64,000 bases of DNA, taken from Rhipicephalus microplus (taxonomy: Eukaryota > Arthropoda > Arachnida > Ixodida > Ixodidae). This document shows, in pieces, positions 46,379 through 58,260 of the stretch; positions within the stretch are counted from its first letter, which is position 1; the number at the start of each line of letters is the position of its first letter. The stretch is from positions 138,571,319 through 138,635,318 of the forward strand of contig NC_134707.1 of NCBI RefSeq assembly GCF_043290135.1. Direction: 5' to 3'. Under the pieces are notes generated by a model. That model was not told the DNA's origin and searched no databases. It saw nothing but the letters and a program-made list of their open reading frames with translations. A program made the translations under genes and the position numbers.

Positions 46379-49195
46379 TGTGGAGTTTCTAGCTGTGGAG
46401 TTTCTAGTGGTTGAGTTTCCAGTTGACGAGTTTCTATTTGCGAAGTCTCAAGTTGTGGAGTTTCTAGCTGTAAAGTTTCTAGTTGCAGAGTTTCTAGTTG
46501 CGGAGTTTTCAGTTGTGGAGTTTCTAGTTGTGGAATTTTAATCTGTGTAGTTTCTAGTTGTGGAGTCTCAATTTTGAAGTTGCTAGTTGTGGAGTTCCTA
46601 GTTGTGGAGTTTCTAGTTGTGGAGTGTCTATTTGTGGAGTTTCTAGTTGTGAAGTTTCTAGTTGTAGAGTTTCTAGTTGGAGTTTTTAGTTTTTGAGATT
46701 CTAGTTGTAGATTATCTAATTGCAGAGTTCCTAGTTGTGGAGTTTCTAGGTGTGGGGTTTCTAGTTGTGGAACTTGTAGTTGTGGAGTATCTAGTTGTGG
46801 TGTTTCAAGTTATGGAGTTTCTAGCTGTAGAGTTTCTAGTTGTGGAGTTTCTAGTGGCAGAGTTTCTAGTTGCGGAGTTTTCTAGTTGTTGAGATTCTAG
46901 TGGCGGAGTTTCAAGTTGTGGAGTTTCTAGTTGCGGAGTCTCTAGTTGTGCAGTCTATAGTTGTTGAGTTGATAGTTGCAGAGTTTCTAGTTGCGGAGTT
47001 TCTAGTTGCAGAGTTTCTAGTTGTGGAGTTTATAGTTGGAGAGTTTCGAGTTGCAGAGTTTCTAGTTGTGGAGTTTCTAGTTGTGGAGTTTTAGTTGTGG
47101 AGTTTCAAGTTGTGGAATTTATAGGTGTGGAGTTTCTAGTTGTTGAGTGTCTAGTTGTGGAGTTTCTAGCTGTGGAGTTTCTAGTGGTTGAGTTTCCAGT
47201 TGACGAGTTTCTATTCGCGAAGTCTCAAGTGTTGCAGTTTCTAGCTGTAAAGTTTCTAGTTGCGGAGTTTCTAGTTGCGGAGTTTCCAGTTGTGGGGTTT
47301 CTCGTTGTGGAATTTGTAGTTGTGGAGTATCTAGTTGTGGTGTTTCAAGTTGTGGAGTTTCTAGCTGTGGAGTTTCTAGTTGTGGAGTTTCTTGTGTCAG
47401 AGTTTCTAGTTGCGGAGTTTTCTAGTTGTGGAGATTCTAGTGGCGGAGTTTCAAGTTGTGAAGTTTCTAGTTGCGGAGTTACTAGCTGTGGAGTTTCCAG
47501 GTGCGGAGTCTCTAGTTTTGCAGTCTATAGTTATTGAGTTGCTAGTTGTGAAGTTTATAGTTGTGGGGTTTCTAGCTGTTGAGTGTCTAGTTGCGGGGTT
47601 TGTAGTTGCAGAGTTTCTAGTTTCGGAGTTTCTAGTTGCAGAGATTCTAGTGGTGGTGTTTCTAGTTGTGGAGTCTCTAGTTGTGGAGTTTCTAGCTGTG
47701 GAGTTTCTAGTGGTTGAGTTTTCAGTTGACGAGTTTCTATTTGCGAAGTCTCAAGTTGTGGAGTTTCTAGCTGTAAAGTTTCTAGTTGCAGAGTTTCTAG
47801 TTGCGAAGTTTCCAGTTGTGGAGTTTCCAGTTGTGGAAATTCAATCTGTGTAGTTTATAGTTGTGGAGTCTCAATTTTGGAGTTCCTAGTTGTGGAGTCT
47901 CTAGTTGTCGAGTTTCTAGTTGTGGAGTGTCTATTTGTGGAGTTTCTAGTTGTGAAGTTTCTAGTTGTGGAGTATCTAGTTGGAGTTTTTAGATTTCGAG
48001 CTTCTAGTTGTAGATTTTCTATTTGCAGAGTTCCTCGTTGTTGGGTTCCTAGTTGTGGAAATTCTAGCTGTGGAGTTTCTACTTATGGAATCTCTAGTCG
48101 AGGAGTTTCTAGTTGTGTAGTTAATATCTGAGGAGTTTCTAAATGCAAAGTCTCTAGTTGTGCAGTCTCTAGTTGTGGAGTTTCTAGTTGTGGAGTTTCT
48201 TGTTGGGGAGTTTCTAGTTGTGAAGTTTCTAGTTGTGGATTTTCTAGTTGTGGATTTTCTAGTTGCAGAGTTTCGATTTGCAGAGATTCAAGTTGCGGAG
48301 TTTCTAGTTGGAGTTTTTAGTTTTCGAGTTTCTAGTTGTAGATTTTCTATTTGCAGAGTTCCTAGTTGTGGAGTTTATAGTTGTGGGGTTTCTAGTTGTG
48401 GAAATTCTAGCTGTGGATTTTCTACTTATGAAATCTCTAGTTGTGGAGTTTCTAGTTGTGGAGTTTCTAGTTGTGGAGTTTCTAGCGGTGGAGTTTCTGG
48501 TTGTGGAGTCTCTAGTTGGGGAGTTTTTAGTTGTGGAGTTTCTAGTTGCGAACTCTCAAGTTGTGGAGTTTCTAGTTGTGGAGTTTCTAGCTGTGGAGTT
48601 TCTAGTTGTTGAGTTTCTAGTTGACGAGTTTCTATTTGCGAAGTCTCAAGTTGTGAAATTTCTAGCTGTGGAGTTTCTAGTTGCGGAGTTTCTAGTGGCA
48701 AAGTTCTAGTTGCGGAGTTTGCTAGTTGTGGAGATTCTAGCTGTGGAGTTTCTAGTTGCAGAGTTTCTAGTTGTGGAGTTTCTAGTTGTGGAGTTTCTAG
48801 TTGTGGGATTTGTAGTTGTGGAGGATCGTGTTGTGGTGTTTCAAGTTGTGGAGTTTCTAGCTGTGGAGTTTCTAGTTGTGGAGTTTCTTGTGGCAGAGTT
48901 TCTAGTTGCGGAGTTTTCTAGTTGTGGAGATTCTAGTGGCGGAGTTTCAAGTTGTGAAGTTTCTAGTTGCGGAGTTACTAGCTGTGGAGTTTCCAGGTGC
49001 GGAGTCTCTAGTTTTGCAGTCTATAGTTGTTGAGTTGCTAGTTGTGAAGTTTATAGTTGTGGGGTTTCTAGCTGTGGAGTGTCTAGTTGTGGGGTTTGTA
49101 GTTGCAGAGTTTCTAGTTTCGGAGTTTCTAGTTGCAGAGATTCTAGTGGTGGAGTTTCTAGTTGTGGAGTCTCTAGTTGTGGAGTTTCTAGCTGT
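46379..49195 (+). repeat. 2,799-bp tandem duplication, second copy
   Basis: Homology to the first copy begins exactly at the end of that copy and runs to 49,195, where GCTGT is followed by AAAG instead of GGAG. From there the sequence follows the counterpart of position 2,385. Substitutions against the first copy lie at 46,714, 46,821, 47,089, 47,325, 47,533 and 48,418. Few differences and no length change point to a recent event or ongoing conversion. Confidence 0.92.
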
Positions 49196-51388
49196 AAAGT
49201 TTCTAGTTGCAGAGTTTCTAGTTGCGAAGTTTCCAGTTGTGGAGTTTCCAGTTGTGGAAATTCAATCTGTGTAGTTTCTAGTTGTGGAGTCTCAATTTTG
49301 GAGTTCCTAGTTGTGGAGTCTCTAGTTGTCGAGTTTCTAGTTGTGGAGTGTCTATTTGTGGAGTTTCTAGTTGTGAAGTTTCTAGTTGTGGAGTATCTAG
49401 TTGGAGTTTTTAGATTTCGAGCTTCTAGTTGTAGATTTTCTATTTGCAGAGTTGCTCATTGTGGAGTTTCTAGTTGTGGGGTTTCTAGTTGTGGAAATTC
49501 TAGCTGTGGAGTTTCTACTTATGAAATCCCTAGTTGTGGAGTTTTTAGTTGTGGAGTTTCTAGTTGTGGAGTTTCTTGTTGGGGAGTTTCTAGTTGCGGA
49601 GTTTCTAGTTGCGGAGTTTCCAGTTGGGGAGTTTCTACTTGGGTTTATAGTTGTGGAATTTCTAGTTGCAGAGTTTCGAGTTGCGGAGTTTCAAGTTGTG
49701 GAGTTTCTAGTTGCGGAGTTTCTAGTTGCGGAGTCTCTAGTTGTGCAGTCTCTAGTTGTTGAGTTTCTAGTTGTGAAGTTTATAGTTGAGGGGTTTCTAG
49801 CTGCGGAGTTTCTAGTTGCGGAGTTTCTATTTGCAGAGTTTCTAGTTGCGGAGTTTTTAGCTGCAGAGTTTCTAGTTGTGGAGTTTCTAGTTGTGGAGTT
49901 TCTAGTTGTGGAGTTTTAGTTGTGCGTTTCCAGTTGAGGAATTCATAGGTGTGGAGTTTGTAGTTGTTGAGTTTCTAGTTATCGGGTTTCTAGTTGCAGA
50001 ATTTTTAGTGGTGGAGTGTCTAGTTGTGGAGCTTTTATTTGAAGAGTCTCTAGTTGTTGAGTCTCTAGCTGTGGAAATTCTAGTTGTGGAGTTTCTAGTT
50101 GAAGAGTTTGTTGTTGCGGAGTTTCTAGATTGTGTTTTTCTAGTTGTAGAGTTTCTGGCTGTGGAGTTTCCAGTTGCGGAGTTTCTAGTTGTGGAGTTTC
50201 TAGTTGTGAGGTTTGTAGTTGTGGAGTTTCTAGTGGTAGAGTTTCTAGTTGTGGAATCTCTAGTTGTGGAGTTTCTAGTTGTGGAGTATCTAAATGCGAA
50301 CTCTCAAGTTGTGGAGTTTCTAGTTGTGGAGTTTCTAGCTGTGGAGTTTTTAGTTGTTGAGTTTCTATTTGCGAAGTCTCAAGTGTTGGAGTTTCTAGCT
50401 GTGGAGTTTCTAGTTGCGGAGTTTGTAGTTGCGGAGTTTCTAGTTGCAGAGTTTCTAGTTGTGGAGATTCTATTTGCCGAGTTTCTTGTTGCGAAGTCTC
50501 AAGTTGTGGAGTTTCTAGCTGTGGAGTTGTGGTGTTTCAAGTTGTGGAGTTTCTAGCTGTGGAGTTTTCTAGTTGTGGAGATTCTAGTGGCGGAGTTTCA
50601 AGTTGTGGAGTTTCAAGTTGCGGAGTTACTAGCTGTGGAGTTTCTAGTTGCGGAGTCTCTAGTTGTGCAGTCTCTAGTTGTTGAGTTGCTAGTTGTGAAG
50701 TTTCTAGTTGTGGGGTTTCTAGCTGTGTAGTTTCTAGTTGCGGAGTTTCTAGTTGCAGAGTTTCTAGTTGCGGAGTTTCTAGTTGCAGAGATTCTAGTTG
50801 TGGAGTTTCTGGTTGGGGAGTTTCTAGTTGTTGAGTTTCTAGCTGTGGAGTTTCTAGTCGCGGAGTTTCTAGTTGCGGAGTTTCTAGTCGCGGAGTTTCT
50901 GGTTGCAGAGTTTCCAGTTACGGAGTTTCTAGATGCAGAGTTTTTAGTTGTGGAGTTTCTAGTTGTGGAGTTTTAGTTGTGGAGTTTCAAGTTGTGGAAT
51001 TTCAAGTTGTGGAATTTATAGGTGTCGAGTTTCTAGTTGTTGAGTGTCTAGTTGTGGATTTTCTAGTTGCGGAGTTTCTAGTTGTGGAGTTTCTACTTGT
51101 GGAGTTTCTAGTTGTGGAGTTTTGAGTTGCGGAGTTTCTGGTGTCGGAGTTTCAGGTTGTGGAGTTTCTAATGGTGGAGTTTGTTAGTGTGGAGTATCTT
51201 GTTGTGGAGTTTCAAGTTCAGGAGTTTTTAGTTGTGGATTTCGAAGTTGTAGAGTTCCTAGTTGTGCAGGTTCTAGTGGTGTAGTTTCTAGTTGTTGAGT
51301 TTCTAGTTGCTGAGTTTCTAGTCGCGAAGTCTCAAATTGTGGAGTTTCTAGCTGTGGATTTTGAAGTTGTAGAGTTCCTAGTTGCGGA

Positions 51389-52184
51389 GTGTCTAGAGGG
51401 AAGTTTCTAGTTGTTGAGTTTCTAGTTGACGAGTTTCTATTTGCGAAGTCTCAAGTTGTGGAGTTTCTAGCTGTGGAGTTTCTAGTTGCGGAGTTTGTAG
51501 CTGCAGAGTATCTAGTTGCAGAGTTTCTAGTTGTGGAGATTCTAGTGTCCGAGTTTCTTGTTGCGAAGTCTCAAGTTGTGGAGTTTCTAGCTGTGGAGTT
51601 TCTAGTTGCGGAGTTTCTAGTTGCAGAGTTTCTAGTTGCGGAGTTTCTAGTTGTGGAGTTTCTAGTTGTGGAATTTGTAGTTGTGGAGTATCGTGTTGTG
51701 GTGTTTCAAGTTGTGGAGTTTCTAGCTGTGGAGTTTCTAGTTGTGGAGTTTCTAGTTGCAGAGTTTCTAGTTGCGGAGTTTTCTAGTTGTGGAGATTCTA
51801 GTGGCGGAGTTTCAAGTTGTGGAGTTTCTAGTTGCGGAGTTACTAGCTGTGGAGTTTGTAGTGGCGGAGTCTCTAGTTGTGCAGTCTCTAGTTGTTGAGT
51901 TGCTAGTTGTGAAGTATATAGTTGTGGGGTTTCTAGCTCTGGAGTTTCTAGTTGCGGAGTTTCCAGTTGCAAAGTTTCTAGTTGCGGAATTTCTAGTTGC
52001 AGAGATTCTAGTTGTGGAGTTTCTAGCTGTGGAGTTTCTAGTGGTTGAGTTTACAGTTGACGAGTTTCTATTTGCGAAATCTCGAGTTGTGGAGTTTCTA
52101 GCTGTGAAGTTTCTAGTTGCAGAGTTTCTAGTTGCGAAGTTTTCAGTTGTGGAGTTTCCAGTTGTGGAAATTCAATCTGTGTAG
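51389..52184 (+). repeat. M1 module, gamma, in the mosaic block
   Basis: It has the gamma marker at 51,506-51,520. The start landmark is altered to GTCTAGAGGGAAG (G at about 51,397), and a TTCCAG unit near 51,961 is private. It matches 36,672 at offset 14,717 with no indel. Confidence 0.9.
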
Positions 52185-53656
52185 TTTCTAGTTGTGGAGT
52201 CTCAATTTTGGAGTTTCTAGTTGTGAAGTTTCTAGTTGTGGAGTTTCTAGTTGGAGTTTTTAGTTTTCGAGCTTCTAGTTGTAGATTTTCTATTTGCAGA
52301 GTTCCTCATTGTTGGGTTTCTAGTTGTGGAATTTCTAGCTGTGGAGTTTCTACTTATAGAATCTCTAGTCGAGGAGTTTCTAGTTGTGTAGTTTCATCTG
52401 AGGAGTTTCTAAATGCAAAGTCTCTAGTTGTGCAGTCTCTAGTTGTGGAGTTTCTAGTTGTGGAGTTTCTTCTTGGGGAGTTTCTAGTTGTGAAGTTTCT
52501 AGTTGTGGATTTTCTAGTTGCGGAGTTTCTAGTTGCGGAGTTTCCAGTTGGGGAGTTTCTACTTGAGTTTATAGTTGTGGATTTTCTAGTTGCAATGTTT
52601 CGGTTTGCAGAGTTTCAAGTTGTGGAGTTTCTAGTTGCGGAGATTCTAGCTGCGGAGTTTCTAGTTGCGGAGTCTCTAGTTGTGCAGCCTCTAGTTGTTG
52701 AGTTTCTAGTTGTGAAGTTTATAGTTGAGGGGTTTCTAGCTGTGGAGTTTCTAGTTGCAGAGTTTCTATTTGCAGAGTTTCTAGTTGCGGAGTTTTTAGC
52801 TGCAGAGTTTCTAGTTGTGGAGTTTCTAGTTGTGGAGTTTCTAGTTGTGGAGTTTTAGTTGTGGCGTTTCCAGTTGAGGAATTTATAGGTGTGGAGTTTG
52901 TAGTTGTTGAGTTTCTAGTTGTCGGGTTTCTAGTTGCAGAATTTCTAGTTGTGGAGTGTCTAGTTGTGGAGCTTTTAGTTGAAGAGTCTCTAGTTGTTGA
53001 GTCTCTAGCTGTGGAAATTCTGGTTGTGGAGTTTCTAGTTGAAGAGTTTGTTGTTGCGGAGTTTCTATATGGTGCTTTTCTAGTTGTAGAGTTTCTGGCT
53101 GTGGAGCTTAGAGGTGCGGAGTTTCTGGTTGTGGAGTTTCTAGTTGTGAGGTTTGTAGTTGTGGAGTTTCTAGTGGTAGAGTTTCTAGTTGTGGAATCTC
53201 TAGTTGTGGAGTTTCTAGTTGTGGAGTATCTAAATGCGAACTCTCAAGTTGTGGAGTTTCTAGTTGTGGAGTTTCTAGCTGTGGAGTTTTTAGTTGTTGA
53301 GTTTCTAGTTGACGAGTTCCTATTTGCGAAGTCTCAAGTGTTGGAGTTTCTAGCTGTGGAGTTTCTAGTGGCGGAGTTTGTAGTTGCGGAGTTTCTAGTT
53401 GCAGAGTTTCTAGTTATGGAGATTCTATTTGCCGAGTTTCTTGTTGCGAAGTCTCAAGTTGTGGAGTGTCTAGCTGTGGAGTTTCTAGTTGCGGAGTTTC
53501 TAGTTTTGGAGTTTCTAGTTGTGGAGTTTCTAGTTGTGGAATTTGTAGTTGTGGAGTATCTAGTTGTGGTGTTTCAAGTTGTGGAGTTTCTAGCTGTGGA
53601 GTTTCTAGTTGCGGAGTTTCTAGTGGCAGAGTTTCTAGCTGCGGAGTTTTCTAGTT

Positions 53657-55455
53657 GTGGAGATTCTAGTTGTGGAGTTTCTAGTTGTGGAGTGTCTACT
53701 TGTGGAGTTTCTAGTTGTGGAGTATCTAGTTGCGGAGTCACTAATTGTGCAGTCTCTAGTTTTGGAGTCTCTAGTTGTGGAGTTTCTGGTTGTGGAGTTT
53801 ATAGTTGTGGAATTTCTAGCTGTGGAGATTCTAGTTGCGGAGTTTCTAGTTGCAGAGTTTCTAGTTGTGGAGTTTCTAGTTGTGGAAATTTAGTTGTGGA
53901 GTTTAAAGTTGTGGAATATATAGGTGTGGAGTTTCTAGTTGTGGAGTTTCTAGTTTTCGGGTTTCTAGTTACGGAGTTTCTAGTTGTGGAGTTTCTAGTT
54001 GTGGAGTTTCTAGTTGTGGAGCTTTTAGTTGAGGAGTCTCTAGTTGTTGAGTCTCTAGTTGTGGAAGTTCTAGTTGTGGAGTTTCTAGTTGCGGAGTTTC
54101 TTGTTGCGGAGTTTCTTGTTCGGAGTTTCTAGATGTGGAGTTTCTAGTTTTGGAGTTTCTGGCTGTGGAGTTTCTAGTTGTGGAGTCTCTAGTTGTGGAG
54201 TTTCTAGTTGTGGAGTTTCTAGTTGCGAAGTCTCAAGTTGTGGAGTTTCTAGTTGTGGAATTTCAAGTTGTGGAGCTTCTAGTGGCGGGGTTTGTAGTTG
54301 TGGGTTTCGTAGTTGTGGAGTTTCTAGTTACGGAGTTTCAAGTTGTGGAGTTTCTCGTTGTGGAGTCTCTAGTTGTGGATTGTCTAGCTGTGGAGTTTCT
54401 AGTTGCGGAGTTTTTAGTTGCGGAGTTTCTCGTTGTGAAGTTTCTAGTTGTGGAGTTTCTAGTTGTGGAGTTTCTAGTTGTGGAGTCTGTAGTTGTGGAG
54501 TATCTATTTGTTGGGTTTCAAGTTGTGGAGTTTCTAGCTGTGGAGTTTCTAGTTGCAGGGTTTCTAGTTGCGGAGTTTTCTAGTTGTGGAGTTTCTAGTT
54601 GCGGAGTTTCTAGCTGCGAAGTTTCAAGTTGTGGAGTTTCTAGTTGTGGAGTTTCTGGTTGTGGAGTTTTTAGTTGTGGAGTCTCTAGTTGTGGAGTCCC
54701 TAGTTGTGGAGTTTCTAGTTGTGGAGTGTCTACTTGTGGAGTTTCTAGTTGTGGAGTTTCTAGCTGTGGAGTTTCTAGTTGCAGGGTTTCCAGTTTCGGA
54801 GTTTCTAGCTGTGGAGTTTCTAGTTGCGGAGTCTCTAGTTGTGCAGTCTCTGGTTTTAGAGTCTCTGGTTGTGGAGTTTCTAGTTGTGGAGTTTCTAGTT
54901 GCGAAGTGTCTAGTTATGGAGTTGTAAAGTTTCTAGTTGTGGAGCTTCTAGTTGCGGAGTTTCTAGCTGTGGAGTTTCAAGTTGCAGAGTCTCTAGTTGT
55001 GCAGTCTCTAGTTGTGGAGTCTCTGGCTGTGGAGTTTCTAGTTGTGGAGTTTCGAGTTGTGGAGTTTCTATTTGCGGAGTTTCTTGTTGCGGAGTTTCTA
55101 GTTGTGGATTTTCTAACTGTGGAGTTTCTAGTTGCGGAGTTTCTAGTTGTGGAGTTTCTAGTTGTGGAGTCTCTAGTTGTGGAGTTTCTAGTTGTGGAGT
55201 TTCTAGTTGGGAAGTCTCAAGTTGTGGAGTTTCTAGTTGTGGAGTTTCTAGTTGTGGAGTTTCTAGTTGTGGGGTTCGTAGTTGTGGGGTTCGTAGTTGT
55301 GCAGTTTCTAGTTGTGGAGTCTCTACTTGTGAAGTTTCCATTTGTGGTGTTTCTAGCTGTGGAGTTTCTAGTTGCGGAGTTTCTAGATGCAGAGTTTCTA
55401 GTTGCGGAGTTTTCTAGTTGTGGAGATTCCAGTGGCGGAGTTTCTAGTTGCGGAG
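53657..55455 (+). repeat. Module B, third copy
   Basis: It matches 39,001 at offset 14,656, then 14,671 after one extra unit near 53,995. It keeps the GGGAAGTCTC group (55,207) that copy III lost. It ends into the divergent island where the sequence changes to GCGGAGTTGCAAG. Confidence 0.83.
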
Positions 55456-55862
55456 TTGCAAGTTGTGGAGTTTCCAGTTGTGGAGTTTCTAGTTGTGAAG
55501 TTTTTAGTTGTGGCGTATCTAGTAGCGGCGTTTCAAGTTGTGGAGTTGATAGTTTTGGATTTCGAAGTTGTAGAGTTAATAGTTGCGAATCGTCTAGTTG
55601 TGGAGTTTCTAGTTGCGGAGTTTTCTAGTTGCTGAGTCTGTAGTTGTGGAGTTTTTAGTTTTGGAGTTTCTAGTTGTGGATTTTCTAGCTGTGTAGTTTC
55701 TAGTTGCGGAGTTTCTGGTTGTGGAGTTTCTAGTTGTGGAGTTACTAGTTGTGGAGTCTGTAGTTTTGGAGTATCTATTTGTTGGGTTTGAAGCTGTGGA
55801 GTTTCTGGCTGTGGAGTTTCTAGTTGTGGAGTTTCTAGTTGTTGAGTTTCTAGTTGCGGAGT

Positions 55863-56160
55863 TTCTAGTTGTGGATTTTGTAGTTGTGGAGTATATAGTT
55901 GTGATGTTTCAAGTTGTGGAGTTTCTAGTTGCGGAGTTTCTAGTTGCAGAGTTTCTAGTTCCGGAGTTTTCTAGTTGTGGAGTTTCTAGTTGCGGAGTTT
56001 CTAGTTGTGGAGCTTCAAGTTGTGGAGTTTCTCGTTGTGGAGTTTCTAGTTGTGGAGTTTGTAGTTGTGGAGTATCTAGTTGTGGACTTTCAAGTTGTGG
56101 AGTTTCTAGTTGTGGAGTTTCTAGTTGCGGAGTTTTCTAGTTGGGGAGTCTGTAGTTGTG
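55863..56160 (+). repeat. Local duplication in divergent island, first copy
   Basis: It runs from TGTGGATTTTGTAGTTG through the TTCCGG unit (55,959) to the 16-bp unit and GGGGAGTCTGTAG. It matches 56,801-57,098 at 938-bp spacing with several substitutions, so it is older than the 2.8-kb duplication. Confidence 0.82.
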
Positions 56161-56800
56161 GAGTTTCTAGTTGTGGAATTTCTAATTGTGGAGTCTCTAG
56201 TTGCGGAGTGAGTTTCTAGTTGCGGAGTTTCTGGTTGTGGAGTTTCTAGTTGCGGAGTAAGTAGTTGTGGGGTTTCTAGTTGCGGAGTTTCTGGCTGTGG
56301 ATTTTCTAGTTGCGGAGTTTCTAGTTGTGGAGATTCTAGTTGTGAGGTTCGTAGCTTTGGAGATTCTAGTGGTGGAGTCTCTAGTTGTGCAGTCTCTAGT
56401 TGTGGAGTCTGTAGTTGTGGAGTTTCTAGTTGCGGAGTTTGAAGTTGTGGAGTTTCTAGCTGTGGAGTTTCTAGTTGCAGGGTTTCTAGTTGCGGAGTTT
56501 TCTAGTTGTGGAGTTTCTAGTTGCGGAGTTTCTAGTTGCGGAGTTTCAAGTTGTGGAGTTTCTTGTGTTGGAGTTTCAAGTTGTGCAATTAATAGGTGTG
56601 GAGTTTCTAGATGTGGAGTTTCTGGTTTTCGGGTTTCTAGTTAGGGAGTTTCTAGTAGTGGAGTTTCTAGTTGTGGAGCTTTTAGTTGAGGAGTCTCTAG
56701 TTGTTGAGTCTCTAGTTGTTGAGTCTCTAGTTGTGGAAGTTCTAGTTGTGGAGTTTCTAGTTGCGGAGTTTCTAGTTGCAGAGTTTCTAGTTGCGGAGTT

Positions 56801-57098
56801 TTCTAGTTGTGGATTTTGTAGTTGTGGGGTATATAGTTGTGGTGTTGCAAGTTGTGGAGTTTCTAGTTGCGGAGTTTCTAGTTGCAGAGTTTCTAGTTCC
56901 GGAGTTTTCTAGTTGTGGAGTTTCTAGTTGCGGAGTTTCTAGTTGTGGAGCTTCAAGTTGTGGAGTTTCTCGTTGTGGAGTTTCTAGTTGTGGAGATTGT
57001 AATTGTGGAGTATCTAGTTGTGGACTTTCAAGTTGTGGAGTTTCTAGTTGTAGAGTTTCTAGTTGCGCAGTTTTCTAGTTGGGGAGTCTGTAGTTGCG
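56801..57098 (+). repeat. Local duplication in divergent island, second copy
   Basis: It is the partner of 55,863-56,160. The shared rare TTCCGG unit is at 56,897 and TTGGGGAGTCTG at 57,079, both exactly 938 bp from the first copy. Confidence 0.82.
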
Positions 57099-58020
57099 GA
57101 GTTTCTGGTTGTGGAGTTTCTAGTTGCGGAGTCAGTAGTTGTGGGGTTTCTAGTTGTGGAGTTTCTAGTTGTGGATTTTCTAGCTGTGGAGTTTCTATTT
57201 GCGGAGTTTCTAGTTGCAGAGTTTCTAGTTGTGGATTTTCTAGCTGTGGAATTTCTGGTTGCAGAGTTTTTAGTTGCGGTGTTTCTAGTTGTGGAGTTTC
57301 TAGTTGCTGAGTTTCTAGTTGCCGAGTTCTTTAGTTGCGAAGTCTCAAGTTGTAGAGTTTCTAGCTGTGGAGTTTCTAGTTGCGGAGTTTCTAGTTGTGG
57401 AGTTTCTAGTTGTGGAGTTTTTAGTTGTGGAGTCTCTAGTTGTGGAGTTTCTAGTTGTGGAGTGTCTACTTGTGGAGTTTCTAGTTGTGGAGTTTCTGTT
57501 TGTAGTTTTTAGTTTTGGAGTTTGTAGTTGTAGATTTTCTAGATGCAGAGTTCCTAGTTTTGGAGTATCTAGTTAAGGAGTCTCTAATTGTGCAGTCTCT
57601 AGTTTTGGAGTCTCTAGTTGTGGAGTTTCTGGTTGTGGAGTTTATAAATGTGGAATTTCTAGCTGTGGAGATTCTAGTTGCGGAGTTTCTAGTTGCAGAG
57701 TTTCTAGTTGTGGAGTTTCTAGTTGTAGAGTTTTAGTTGTGGAGTTTAAAGTTGTGGAATTTATAGGTGTGGAGTTTCTAGTTGTGGAGTTTCTAGTTTT
57801 CCAGTTTCTAGTTACGGAGTTTCTAGTTGTGGAGTTTCTAGTTGTGGAGTTTCTAGTGTTGGAGCTTTAATTGAGGAGTCTCTAGTTGTTGAGTTTCTAG
57901 TTGTGGAGGTTCTAGTTGTGGAGTTTCTAGTTGCGGAGTTTCTGGCTGTGGAGTTTCTAGTTGCGGAGTTTCTAGTTGCGAAGTCTCAAGTTGTGGAGTT
58001 TCTAGTTGTGGTGTTTCTAG

Positions 58021-58260
58021 TTGTGGAGCTTCTAGTTGTGGGGTTCGTTGTTGTGGGGTTCGTAGTTGTGGAGTTTCTAGTTGCGGAGTTTCTCGTTGTG
58101 AAGTCTAAAGTTGTGGAGTTTCTAGTTGTGGAGTTTCTAGTTGTGGAGCTTCTAGTTGTGGGGTTCGTAGTTGTGGGGTTCGTAGTTGTGGAGTTTCTAG
58201 TTGCGGAGTTTCTCGTTGTGAAGTTTCTAGTTGTGGAGTTTCTAGTTGTGGAGTTTCTAG
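58021..58260 (+). repeat. 120-bp (eight-unit) tandem duplication
   Basis: The bases at 58,021-58,140 and 58,141-58,260 share the order GAGCTTC, GGGGTTCG twice, GTTTCTCGTTGTGAAG. I see three or four substitutions between halves, such as GTTG against GTAG near 58,049 and GTCTAAAG against GTTTCTAG near 58,104. Confidence 0.9.

Larger units (their letters stand above)
49196..55455 (+). repeat. Mosaic of super-repeat pieces
   Basis: The first part, to about 50,520, follows 2,386-3,710 at offset 46,810-46,811. After a 127-bp net contraction around 50,524-50,565 it follows the gamma-to-module-B part of copy III at offsets 14,717, 14,656 and 14,671. It includes the gamma-type M1 copy at 51,389 and module B at 53,657. 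It has lost several units near 52,210 relative to 37,491. It ends near 55,455, where it stops following the counterpart of 14,530. Confidence 0.82.

Noticed and set aside
54910..55341. Minus-strand QLETP-repeat protein
   Set aside because: The frame is open because bases 2, 5, 8, 11 and 14 serve as third positions and few single changes make a stop. A hand tally gave only a modest excess of changes at those bases (about 41% against 33% expected), and it was driven by the CpG position. The frame is lost at each odd-length unit.
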